From positions 1 to 13,503 of the forward strand of contig CAYSPU010000161.1 of NCBI GenBank assembly GCA_964432995.1: a stretch of DNA of 13,503 nt. Direction: 5' to 3'. Made by a program: the position numbers and the translations under genes. Below the pieces are notes generated by a model. It was given only the letters and a program-made list of their open reading frames with translations, did not search any database and was not told the DNA's origin. Position 1 is the stretch's first letter. The number at the start of each line of letters is the position of its first letter. Below are positions 1 to 6,708 of this stretch, in pieces. The stretch is from CAYSPU01 sp964432995 (GTDB lineage: Bacteria; Verrucomicrobiota; Verrucomicrobiia; Limisphaerales; JAHDYP01).

Positions 1-121
1 CCTCTTCAACGAGGGGGGCGGGTTCGTCTTCAACTCGGTCCACAACATCCAGGGCAACACGCCGATCGACAACGTCATCGCGATGTTCGACGCCATCCGC
101 GACAGCGCGAAGTCCGCATGA
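1..121 (+). CDS. Uroporphyrinogen decarboxylase (URO-D) family protein, C-terminal end (partial)
   Basis: Only the last 39 residues and the TGA stop are in the window; the reading frame starts at base 2. The visible end (GGGFVFNSVHNIQG, then TPIDNVIAMFDAIRD) is typical of URO-D-fold methyltransferase-like proteins, where a Gly-rich turn, an H-N-I-Q segment and a final helix close the TIM barrel. The stop codon overlaps the ATG of the next gene (ATGA, 118-121), so the two are almost certainly translationally coupled. The next gene belongs to the same superfamily, which suggests a pair of related methyl-transfer proteins. Substrate cannot be told from this fragment. Confidence 0.8.
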   Translation, partial: LFNEGGGFVFNSVHNIQGNTPIDNVIAMFDAIRDSAKSA

Positions 122-1119
122 GCGCCGCCGTCGTTCGTCCCAACTGCTTGACCCGGCTCGTGGCGTCGGCCCCAAAGCGTCTGGTCCTGCCCATTGCGGT
201 CTATCCCGGTCTGGCGCTGACCGGCGCCACGGTGCGGGAGGCGGTGACCGACGCGTCGGTGCAACTGGCGGCCCAAGCCGCCCTGCACGAGCGGTATCGG
301 AATCCAGTGGTCCTTACAGCCATGGACCTCAGCGCGGAAGCGGAGGCCTTCGGGTGCGCGATCCACCTTTCGGACACGGAGATCCCGACCGTCACCGGGC
401 GGCTGGTGACCAATCTCCAGCAGGCGAAGGCGCTGGCGATTCCGCAATCCGGCGACCGCCGGACCGCAGTCTATCTCGAGACCGCGCGCCGCCTCCGGGC
501 ACTGTCCGCTCGCCCGCTGGTCCTGGGCGGTTGCATCGGACCGTTCTCGCTCGCCGCCCGGCTGGCGGGGGTGAGCGAAGCCCTCGAGCTGACCGTGACC
601 GATCCGGAGTTGATCCACACGCTTCTCGAGAAGAGCGCCGCGTTTCTCACGGCCTATGCCCGGGCCTTTCGCGCGGCCGGCGCCGACGGCCTCCTGATGG
701 CCGAGCCCGCCGCCGGCCTGCTCTCGCCGCGTGGCATGGCCACCTTCTCGTCCGCTTACATCCGCCAGATCGCCCAGGCCCTGGACGACGGCCACTTCGC
801 CCTGGTGCTCCACAACTGTGCCGCCAAACCGGTGCATCTGACCGCCATGCTCGAGGCGGGACCGTCCGTGTTCCACTTCGGCGCGCCCATGGACGTGGTC
901 GCGGCCCTGGGTCGGGCGGACCCGGAGGTGGTGCTCTGCGGCAACCTGGATCCGAGCGCCACGTTTGTGCAGGGATCACCTGAGGAAGTCCGGGTCCGGG
1001 TGCGGCAGCTCCTCGAGGCGGTGGGGGGGCGTCGGAACTTCGTCTTGTCGTCCGGTTGCGATGTGCCGCCGGGGGCGTCGCTGGCGAACCTGGACGCGTT
1101 CTACGCCGCGGCCGGGTGA
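118..1119 (+). CDS. MtaA/CmuA-like URO-D family methyltransferase
   Basis: This 333-residue cytosolic protein spans a full URO-D-fold barrel (family usually 330-370). MtaA/MtbA/CmuA-type members use zinc bound by His-x-Cys and a distant Cys to activate a thiol and transfer a methyl group to or from a corrinoid protein. All three ligands are visible: H232 and C234 in LVLHNCAAKP, and C314 in LSSGCDVPPGAS. The conserved GNLDP segment is at 275-279. True uroporphyrinogen decarboxylases lack this HxC...C site, so a haem role is unlikely. The start is fixed by the ATGA overlap with the preceding URO-D gene; no Shine-Dalgarno motif is obvious, consistent with translational coupling. A corrinoid-binding protein or substrate-specific methyltransferase would be expected upstream, outside the window. 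The family call is firm; the substrate is unknown. Confidence 0.85.
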   Translation: MSAAVVRPNCLTRLVASAPKRLVLPIAVYPGLALTGATVREAVTDASVQLAAQAALHERYRNPVVLTAMDLSAEAEAFGCAIHLSDTEIPTVTGRLVTNLQQAKALAIPQSGDRRTAVYLETARRLRALSARPLVLGGCIGPFSLAARLAGVSEALELTVTDPELIHTLLEKSAAFLTAYARAFRAAGADGLLMAEPAAGLLSPRGMATFSSAYIRQIAQALDDGHFALVLHNCAAKPVHLTAMLEAGPSVFHFGAPMDVVAALGRADPEVVLCGNLDPSATFVQGSPEEVRVRVRQLLEAVGGRRNFVLSSGCDVPPGASLANLDAFYAAAG

Positions 1120-1148
1120 GAGCAACGCAGGTGCACCGCCTTTGCGTT

Positions 1149-1214
1149 TCACAGAAGGAAACGGAGAACACGAAGGACTCCGCCTCCGCCTCTGTTCTCC
1201 GTTTCCTTCTGTGA
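1149..1214. terminator. Perfect 22-bp inverted repeat between convergent genes; candidate bidirectional terminator
   Basis: Bases 1149-1170 (core CAGAAGGAAACGGAGAACA) are the exact reverse complement of 1193-1214, with a 22-nt loop. The hairpin lies 30 bp after the plus-strand methyltransferase stop and 27 bp after the minus-strand LamG-like gene stop, so either transcript would form it. There is no long U-tract, so classical intrinsic termination is not proven. The arms resemble a short intergenic repeat I remember from Verrucomicrobiota genomes, so this may be two copies in opposite orientation. Confidence 0.6.
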
Positions 1215-1240
1215 GCCCGACCCGAGCTGGTGCACCACGC

Positions 1241-1891
1241 TCACGGCTGGAGGAAAGTCACCTCGAGGTTGTCAAAGCGGATCGGGGTGCCGGCGAACGG
1301 TTTCCCCCAGACGCCGGCCTTGCCGGAGATCGGGGGGCTCTTCCGTTCGAAGCGAATGGCCCAGTCTGCAGGCTCGGGCTGACCCTCGATCCAGGCCTTG
1401 CCTTCCACCACCCACAAACTCGCTTCGGCCTTGCGAATCTGCAATCGAAGCCAGGTCCACTGCGCCGCCTTCCATTCCCAGGCTGCGGACGCAACCACGA
1501 GATCGCCGAGGTAAAGCTCAAGCGCCTTCTTGGCCGGCGTGACCTGCAGTTTGAAGCCGCTGACGCCCCCCAAGCCGACCCCGAACGCGGGGTGGCGCCG
1601 CCCCTGGCTCGTCCCGAAGACGCGAGCGGTGACGGAGACGTCGTTAGTGGCCGGGGCACCAAAGAGCACGCCAAAGGAGTCGAGCGGCGCGCCGGGCAGC
1701 TCGAGGAACTTGTTGCCGCCTTCCTGAGCCACCGCGAACACGCCATTGATGACGAGGAATCCTTCGGGCAGTTGCCCGACGGTGGAGGCGTCCAGGTTGT
1801 TCTCATACGCCGCGGCGGGAGCCGCGAGACAAGCCCCGGCCACGAGCGCACCCGCTGCCACCATGCTCCGCATTCGCATCCTGAGGTTCAT
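1241..1891 (-). CDS. Exported LamG/GH16-like (concanavalin A-like fold) protein
   Basis: This 216-residue protein begins with a clear Sec signal peptide: basic n-region (RMRMR, 4-8), hydrophobic core at about 10-24 and a likely cleavage after APAAA at residue 28. The rest is predicted beta-rich and resembles small concanavalin-like domains annotated as GH16-like or 3-keto-disaccharide-hydrolase-like: LPEGFLVINGVFAV, a WEWKAAQWTWLRLQI strand pair (138-152) and a closing PIRFDNLEVTF strand (203-213). No catalytic residues can be assigned, so carbohydrate binding or a structural role is as likely as hydrolysis. The start at 1891 is supported by GGAG at 1899-1902, 7 nt upstream, and by the signal peptide beginning there. 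The open frame extends upstream to 2290, but that extension runs through the permease gene and is rejected. It is probably a single-gene unit, 179 bp after the permease stop. Confidence 0.75.
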   Translation of the reverse strand: MNLRMRMRSMVAAGALVAGACLAAPAAAYENNLDASTVGQLPEGFLVINGVFAVAQEGGNKFLELPGAPLDSFGVLFGAPATNDVSVTARVFGTSQGRRHPAFGVGLGGVSGFKLQVTPAKKALELYLGDLVVASAAWEWKAAQWTWLRLQIRKAEASLWVVEGKAWIEGQPEPADWAIRFERKSPPISGKAGVWGKPFAGTPIRFDNLEVTFLQP

Positions 1892-1967
1892 AGTTGCTCT
1901 CCGCAGCGGTCCGTGAGGATTCGCCGTCACCCCAACGGGTGCATTTCGACACGGCCCCCACTCCAAC

Positions 1968-2022
1968 TGGTGGGCGGGCATCACCGATGCCCGCGCGGCC
2001 AGGCGGTGGTGACCGCCCACCA
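1968..2022. terminator. Nested GC-rich hairpins after the ABC permease gene
   Basis: Three stems occupy the gap behind the permease stop: an outer 10-bp pairing (1968-1977 TGGTGGGCGG with 2013-2022), a perfect 9-bp stem with a 3-nt loop (1974-1982 GCGGGCATC / 1986-1994), and a 6-bp stem (2002-2007 / 2012-2017). They overlap, so they are mutually exclusive in part. Their position 49 nt past the permease stop suggests transcription termination or mRNA 3'-end protection. No U-tract follows. The rest of the 1892-2070 gap shows only the ribosome-binding site of the LamG-like gene. Confidence 0.45.
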
Positions 2023-2070
2023 CCGACCTCCGTGCCTCGCCGATCTCGGTCCGGCCCCGCGCCATCCCGT

Positions 2071-5000
2071 TCACTCTTGTCGCAATGCGTTCAGCAGTTC
2101 GCCGCGCAACGCCACCGCGGCGGCGACCAGTGTCCACAGAATGCCGCACAGCAAGACGGCCCCCAGGGTCAGGCTCAGCGAACCATAGGGCACCTCGGCC
2201 GTGGGCGACAACACCGATGGCAGAACGGCAATCGCGGCGGAAACGACCCCGGCCCCCAGACCGCCCAGCAGCAGTGTTCCATGTTCCCAAACGAGCAGGT
2301 GCCGCAGGGTATGCCTTCGATAGCCCACGGCCAGGAGGATGGCCAGTTCGCCGCGGCGCTCGAGGACATTGCGCAGGAGCAACACCCCCAGCCCCAGGCT
2401 CCCGAGGAGAAGTCCGAGACCCCCCAGCACCTGGAACGTGCCCAGGTAGGTGTTCTGAACCGCGTTGAACGACTCGAGAAGACGAACCGCCGGCGTCACC
2501 TCGAAACCCACGTCCCGCAACGCGCGCGTCAAAACCGCGGCCACCTCCGGACTCCTCTCCGGCAGCGCGTCCACCAGGAACATCCGATGGCCGCTCTCGG
2601 ACGGGAACCGCCGCACGAAGGCGGCCTCGTCAATCACCAGGCTCCCCTGGAGGATGGAGTTGGCCACGGCGGCAACGATCCGCACGCGAAACGGTTGGCC
2701 GCGTTCGTCGGTGTAGGTGAGGGTATCGCCCACGCGTTTGCCCATGGCCCAGAGGATCGAACTCAGGTCGCCAATGGCCGGAACCGCTTCGGCATCGGAC
2801 GGAGTCGTCCCCGATGAGGCCGGCGCGAGCAGCCTCCAGGGATCTTCTCGGGGCAGACCGCGCGCCACCCGGGCGAAGGAGAACGCGTGTCGTTCAGCCA
2901 ACAGCTCGGGGCGGACGCCGAGCAGGCGCGGTTGCTGGGCGCGATTCAGGTTCAGGCAGCTCGCGTCGTCGCCGTCGCGCACGCGGAGTGGGACGACGTC
3001 GACATCGACGAGGTCGGCAGCGCGCAAGGCGAGGGCATCGCGGCCGGACTCGGAGTTCAGGTCATGGAGCACGGGAAGGGCGGATTGGCCGATCAAGGCG
3101 AACCCCCCGGTGCCGGACGAGCGCTGGGTCGCGTGGCGCACGGCGTCGAGCCGGAACACGCCGATTGATCCGATCAGGAAACTGCCGCAGGCGAGCAGGC
3201 CGAGCGTGGCGAGGCTGCGTCCGCGACGGCGCGTCAGATTGCGCACCCCGAGATCGAGAAGGGATCTGGGCGCGCTGGCGGTGCGGCGGGCAAGGCGACG
3301 GAGCCAGGCGGCGGCGGCGGCGATGGAGGCGACCAGCCAGAGCGCGCCCGCGCCGAAGAACGTGCCGGCGGAGGCGTTGTCCTGTCGCGCCACGGCCACC
3401 GCCACCAGGGCCAACGCGGTCACGCCACAGAGAGCCGCTATCCACCGGGCGTCGGGGGCGCGGCTTTTGGTTTCGGGAACAGCGCCCACTTCTCCGCTGC
3501 CGTCGCCGAGCAGCTCGCGCGCGGGTCGAGCGGCCTGCCGTCGCAGGGTGAGGCCCATGGTCAGCCAACAGACGATGGTGCCGGCGAGTGCGCCGGTGAA
3601 CAGCGTCACGGGCTCGGCATGCGCTTCGAGGGTGGTAGTGCTGACGGCGTCGCGCCACAGCGTCGACAGCCCGTGGATCAAGGCGCGGGCATAGGCGAGT
3701 CCGCCGACGGTTCCGGCGAGGCTGCCGAGGAGGGCGAGGGCGGCGCCTTCGTGCCAGAGCAATCGGCGCAATTGTCGGGGCGTGAAGCCCAGCGAGAGCA
3801 ACGTGCCCACTTCGGCGGTGCGGCGTTCGATGGCGAAGAGGAACAGCAGGGCCATCAGCAGCAGGGCGGCCACGATCAGGAAGAAGCTGAAGCCGAGGAA
3901 GAGCCCGCCGAAGTCCTGGGCCTGGTCGACGCCGCGGCGGGCCTGGGCGCGGACTGGTTGCCAGGTGAGTCCGGCCCGTTGCGGATCGAGGTTGGCGAGC
4001 AGGTTGCGTCGCAGGACTTCGGTGTGTTCTTCGAGCGAGCCGCCCGGAGGGACGGGGAAGCGCAGAGCGGTGAGGTTGCCGAAGCGGTTGGTCCAGAGTT
4101 GTTGCCCTTCGGCGAGGCTCAGGAAGGCCTTGGGGGTGCCACGGTGTTGCTTCCAGTATTCCTCATCCTCGGGCCGGACCGGATACTCGAGGGGGAAACC
4201 ACCGTCCCAGTCACTGGTCTTCTCCGCCTGGGCGATGCCGGGGAACTCAGGCATCAGCGTGCGATCCGCGTGCACGCCGGCCAGCGGCACGACCTGCCGC
4301 ACGCGGAACGACCGGCGACGCTCCAGGAGCCGACTTCCGGACTCGACCACGAAATACCGGAGCTCGAGGTCGCTGCCCGGGTGCAGCCGCAGATCTTCGG
4401 CGAGCCATTCGTTCACCACCACTTCGCCGGGCTGCAGATCGGAAGGCGTCCAGGGCGGGCCGGCCGCCGCCACCATCGAGTAGGGAGCCGAGCGTTCGCC
4501 CGACCGCAGCAGCGTCGCCAGATATGTCAACACGCCGGAGTGGTTGGTAACCCACGAGGCCTTCGCGAGCGCCTCGTCAGCTTCCGGAAATCGAGCGGCC
4601 TCATCAAGGTCGCGTGTGAGCCACTCGGTGCGCGGCTCGGTGGCCGCGCTCACCACAGCGGGATCGAGGAAGATCCGGCGGCTGACGAGCTCGATCGCCT
4701 GGCGATCCGGCGTCGGCCGGAGCTCGAGTTCGGCGTCTCCCAGATCCCAGCATCGATCGAGGGCGGAGGACACCAGGCCCAGTGCTTCCTCGTCGGGAAG
4801 GGAGTGCTGGACGACGTTCTTGCGCCAGAGGCTGGCGAGTCGGCCCCAGGCGGACGTGTCGCCGAGGGACGCCGGGCCGTCGCGCACGACGTCGCCGGCC
4901 AGTAGGAGGTTGGCCCGGCCCTTCAGCTCCAGGCGCCCGGCCAATTCGTCGCGCCGCACGAACGCATTCCACGGGGCTGCCCCTCCCGCCTTCAAGCTCA

Positions 5001-5658
5001 GGTTGCCGCCTTCCACCGCCGGCAGCACCCGGTGCACCGTCAACCGAAGCGCGGCCGAAGCCTCGTCGCGCGGGCTGATGGCGGTGTCGCGTGACAGTAT
5101 CCCCGGCTTGGCAACGCGCAGCACGATGATGTCGCCGGCTTGGACCCGGAGTTGGGCGGCGAGCGCTTCGTTCAGCAGCACGGAGCCGGCGGGCAGCGGG
5201 ACCGGGGCGGTGGGAGCGAACGGCGCAGTGGCGGGGCCATTGCTGGTCGGGGCTTCAAAGGCCAGGCGACCGTCCGGCAGGCCGTAGACCGTCACCCGGC
5301 TGGCGTGGGCGGCGCCGTCCTCGCGGGTGGCGGTGGCGGGCAATTGGATGGCCGCCAACACGCCGGCGAGTCGATCGTGCGTGCCGGGCAAGCCGCCGAA
5401 GGAGTGGACACTGCGCCGGGCATGGGCGGCCAGCCGTGTTGCCAATGAGTCTTCGAAGAACCGGTCGCTGCCGCCCAGGGCCAGTTGGATCGAGCCGAGC
5501 CGTTGTGCGGCCATCGTCCGCAGACTGCCGCGAACCGAATCGCCGACCACCAGTGCGCCGACGAGGACCGCGGTGCCAACGGTAGCGCCGAGGAACGTCC
5601 CGAGATGCGATCGGGCGTGGTGGCGCAGGCTGCGGCGAACCAAGGTCCAGAGGGTCAT
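2071..5658 (-). CDS. Ten-helix ABC transporter permease with two FtsX/MacB-type domains
   Basis: This is a 1195-residue inner-membrane permease of the ABC3/type VII class. Helices visible by hydrophobicity lie at about 20-39, 587-610, 638-660, 685-706, 739-757, 766-786, 817-834, 1075-1096, 1127-1149 and 1162-1183. Two FtsX-type cores carry matching motifs: ERRTAEVGTLLSLGFTPRQL after helix 2 and ERRGELAILLAVGYRRHTL after helix 8. Between helices 1 and 2 lies a predicted extracytoplasmic domain of about 545 residues, and between 7 and 8 one of about 240. The ten-helix double-FtsX layout matches YbbP-type permeases (about 800 residues in E. coli), with an enlarged first periplasmic domain. The start at 5658 is set by the ATGA overlap with the ATPase stop. 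The frame is open to 6060, but that stretch is the ATPase in another frame. Together the pair probably moves or extracts a lipoprotein, lipid or other envelope molecule; the substrate is not deducible. Confidence 0.9.
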   Translation of the reverse strand: MTLWTLVRRSLRHHARSHLGTFLGATVGTAVLVGALVVGDSVRGSLRTMAAQRLGSIQLALGGSDRFFEDSLATRLAAHARRSVHSFGGLPGTHDRLAGVLAAIQLPATATREDGAAHASRVTVYGLPDGRLAFEAPTSNGPATAPFAPTAPVPLPAGSVLLNEALAAQLRVQAGDIIVLRVAKPGILSRDTAISPRDEASAALRLTVHRVLPAVEGGNLSLKAGGAAPWNAFVRRDELAGRLELKGRANLLLAGDVVRDGPASLGDTSAWGRLASLWRKNVVQHSLPDEEALGLVSSALDRCWDLGDAELELRPTPDRQAIELVSRRIFLDPAVVSAATEPRTEWLTRDLDEAARFPEADEALAKASWVTNHSGVLTYLATLLRSGERSAPYSMVAAAGPPWTPSDLQPGEVVVNEWLAEDLRLHPGSDLELRYFVVESGSRLLERRRSFRVRQVVPLAGVHADRTLMPEFPGIAQAEKTSDWDGGFPLEYPVRPEDEEYWKQHRGTPKAFLSLAEGQQLWTNRFGNLTALRFPVPPGGSLEEHTEVLRRNLLANLDPQRAGLTWQPVRAQARRGVDQAQDFGGLFLGFSFFLIVAALLLMALLFLFAIERRTAEVGTLLSLGFTPRQLRRLLWHEGAALALLGSLAGTVGGLAYARALIHGLSTLWRDAVSTTTLEAHAEPVTLFTGALAGTIVCWLTMGLTLRRQAARPARELLGDGSGEVGAVPETKSRAPDARWIAALCGVTALALVAVAVARQDNASAGTFFGAGALWLVASIAAAAAWLRRLARRTASAPRSLLDLGVRNLTRRRGRSLATLGLLACGSFLIGSIGVFRLDAVRHATQRSSGTGGFALIGQSALPVLHDLNSESGRDALALRAADLVDVDVVPLRVRDGDDASCLNLNRAQQPRLLGVRPELLAERHAFSFARVARGLPREDPWRLLAPASSGTTPSDAEAVPAIGDLSSILWAMGKRVGDTLTYTDERGQPFRVRIVAAVANSILQGSLVIDEAAFVRRFPSESGHRMFLVDALPERSPEVAAVLTRALRDVGFEVTPAVRLLESFNAVQNTYLGTFQVLGGLGLLLGSLGLGVLLLRNVLERRGELAILLAVGYRRHTLRHLLVWEHGTLLLGGLGAGVVSAAIAVLPSVLSPTAEVPYGSLSLTLGAVLLCGILWTLVAAAVALRGELLNALRQE

Positions 5659-6365
5659 GGCTGCGGGGCGCTTTCGCTGGCGGGCCGGAGTTGTCCGTCG
5701 CGGAGTTCGCGGATCTGACCGAGGCGGCGGGCGAGGTCGAGGGCGTGGGTGACGACCACGAGCGTGACGCCTTCCTCCTGGTTGAGGCGGAGGAGAAGGT
5801 CGCCGAGGTTCTGCGCGGAGGCGCGGTCCAGAGCGCCGGTTGGTTCGTCGGCCAGGAGGAGTTTGGGCTGGTTGATCAGGGCGCGGACGACGGCGACGCG
5901 CTGGCGTTCGCCGCCGGAGAGTTGCGCGGGCCGGTGGGTGAGGCGCGTTTCCAGGCCGACCTTCTCCAGGAGCCGGCGCGCGCGCTCGGGTCCGTGGCGG
6001 CGGGCGTCGGGGTCCTTGGTGGCCAGCGTGGGAACGAGGACGTTCTCCAGAACGGTGCACTGGGGCAGGAGGTGGTGGGCTTGAAAGACGAAGCCGATCT
6101 CGCGATTGCGCACCCGGGCGAGGGCGGGTTCGTCGAGTCGAGTGAGGTCCAGACCGTCCAGGGCAACAGTGCCGCAGGTCGGGTGATCCAGCGTGCCGAG
6201 GACATTGAGCAACGTGCTTTTTCCTGAACCGGAGGGCCCGACGATGGCGAGCGACTGCCCGGGGGCGAGGTCAAGGGAGACGTCGCGCAACACGACGAGC
6301 GGCGGGCCGGCGGCGGTCGCATATTCCTTCGAGACCTGGCGAAGCTGAACAAGCGGTGCGCTCAT
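5655..6365 (-). CDS. ABC transporter ATP-binding protein (LolD/MacB/YbbA type)
   Basis: This 236-residue cytosolic ATPase has every nucleotide-binding motif: Walker A GPSGSGKST (43-51), Q-loop FVFQ (Q95), signature LSGGERQR (149-156), Walker B LLLADEP (169-175, catalytic E174), D-loop GALD (177-180) and the H-loop histidine H207 in VVTHALD. Length and the ADEPTGALD form match the LolD/MacB/YbbA group that drives FtsX-type permeases. Its stop overlaps the permease start by 4 bp, so they form one transcript and surely one complex. The start at 6365 places VQLRQVSKEY at the usual N-terminal position; no strong Shine-Dalgarno is seen. The frame is open to 6536, but that extension reads through intergenic repeats. 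No periplasmic adaptor (MacA-like) gene is adjacent, which argues against a tripartite efflux pump. Confidence 0.92.
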   Translation of the reverse strand: MSAPLVQLRQVSKEYATAAGPPLVVLRDVSLDLAPGQSLAIVGPSGSGKSTLLNVLGTLDHPTCGTVALDGLDLTRLDEPALARVRNREIGFVFQAHHLLPQCTVLENVLVPTLATKDPDARRHGPERARRLLEKVGLETRLTHRPAQLSGGERQRVAVVRALINQPKLLLADEPTGALDRASAQNLGDLLLRLNQEEGVTLVVVTHALDLARRLGQIRELRDGQLRPASESAPQP

Positions 6366-6444
6366 AGGCTGGACCGCGATCCCGGGTGCGGATGCGCGTC
6401 GGCCCCATGAAAGCAGAGGGGCCGCGAATAGTGAACAGAGAATG

Positions 6445-6465
6445 AGAAGCCAGAAGCCAGAAGTC
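6445..6465 (+). repeat. Tandem heptamers (AGAAGCC, AGAAGCC, AGAAGTC)
   Basis: Three adjacent 7-bp units occur, the last with one substitution. The motif resembles a short intergenic repeat I remember from several environmental bacterial phyla; its function is unknown. Confidence 0.7.
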
Positions 6466-6501
6466 AGGGGTAGAAAGGCTGTCTCTTGCCGGTTCCCTCT
6501 T

Positions 6502-6526
6502 CTGCCTTTTGCGCTTTCTTGCGGCT
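6502..6526 (+). repeat. CCTTTTGCGC/CTTTCTTGCGG dispersed-type repeat
   Basis: Two imperfect units (CCTTTTGCGC and CTTTCTTGCGG) follow one another. I recall similar sequence in verrucomicrobial intergenic regions. Only one copy is in this window, so the assignment as a genome repeat rests on memory rather than on comparison here. Confidence 0.4.
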
Positions 6527-6590
6527 CTCCCCTCAAAGAACGTCCATCGATAACGCTCCTCGTCTTCTTTGGCCGCGAGGAAGCACAGAA

Positions 6591-6619
6591 CCGGCCCGCC
6601 CCAATAACCCCCGGGCCGG
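6591..6619 (-). terminator. 8-bp GC hairpin downstream of the glycosyltransferase gene
   Basis: CCGGCCCG (6591-6598) pairs exactly with CGGGCCGG (6612-6619) around a 13-nt loop. It lies about 90 nt past the minus-strand glycosyltransferase stop. A modest T-rich run (TTCTGTGCTTCC) follows on the minus strand. It could terminate that transcript before the ABC operon. Confidence 0.4.
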
Positions 6620-6667
6620 GACTCCCGCGATGACGAATGCATAGATCCTGGCAACCGCTTCCGTTCT

Positions 6668-6696
6668 ATCCGCGTCCATCCGCGTTCATCCGTGGT
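6668..6696 (+). repeat. Decamer array ATCCGCGTCC / ATCCGCGTTC / ATCCGTGGT
   Basis: Three consecutive units of period 10 end 12 bp from the glycosyltransferase stop codon. The motif closely resembles the 'atccgtgtccatccgtgttc' type repeat I remember between genes in Verrucomicrobiota, Planctomycetota and Chloroflexota. The period of 10 bp puts each unit on the same face of the helix. Confidence 0.65.
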
Positions 6697-6708
6697 GCTC
6701 CCCGAGGC

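Larger units (their letters stand above)
6366..6708. other. Gene-free gap filled with several different short repeats
   Basis: This 343-bp gap separates the glycosyltransferase stop from the ABC ATPase start. It contains three AGAAGYC heptamers (6445-6465), a segment CTGCCTTTTGCGCTTTCTTG (from 6502), an 8-bp GC hairpin (6591-6619) and a decamer array ATCCGCGTYC (6668-6696). No credible coding region is present; the short open frames have repetitive, biased composition. The promoter for the ABC operon must lie here or further upstream, but no convincing -35/-10 pair was found. Confidence 0.7.

Noticed and set aside
1892..2290. N-terminal extension of the LamG-like frame
   Set aside because: It overlaps the permease 3' end and hides the signal peptide; a Shine-Dalgarno supports 1891.
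3619..4905. 428-residue plus-strand open frame
   Set aside because: It lies wholly opposite the permease gene, has Gln/Glu/Gly/Ala-rich shadow composition, and matches no family; long antisense frames are expected at this G+C.
5659..6060. N-terminal extension of the permease frame
   Set aside because: It is Arg/Pro-rich and is the ATPase gene read in another frame; the ATGA overlap at 5655-5658 gives the real start.
6445..6696. Possible CRISPR array from the short repeats
   Set aside because: Units are 7-10 bp, directly adjacent, without spacers, and no cas genes are present.
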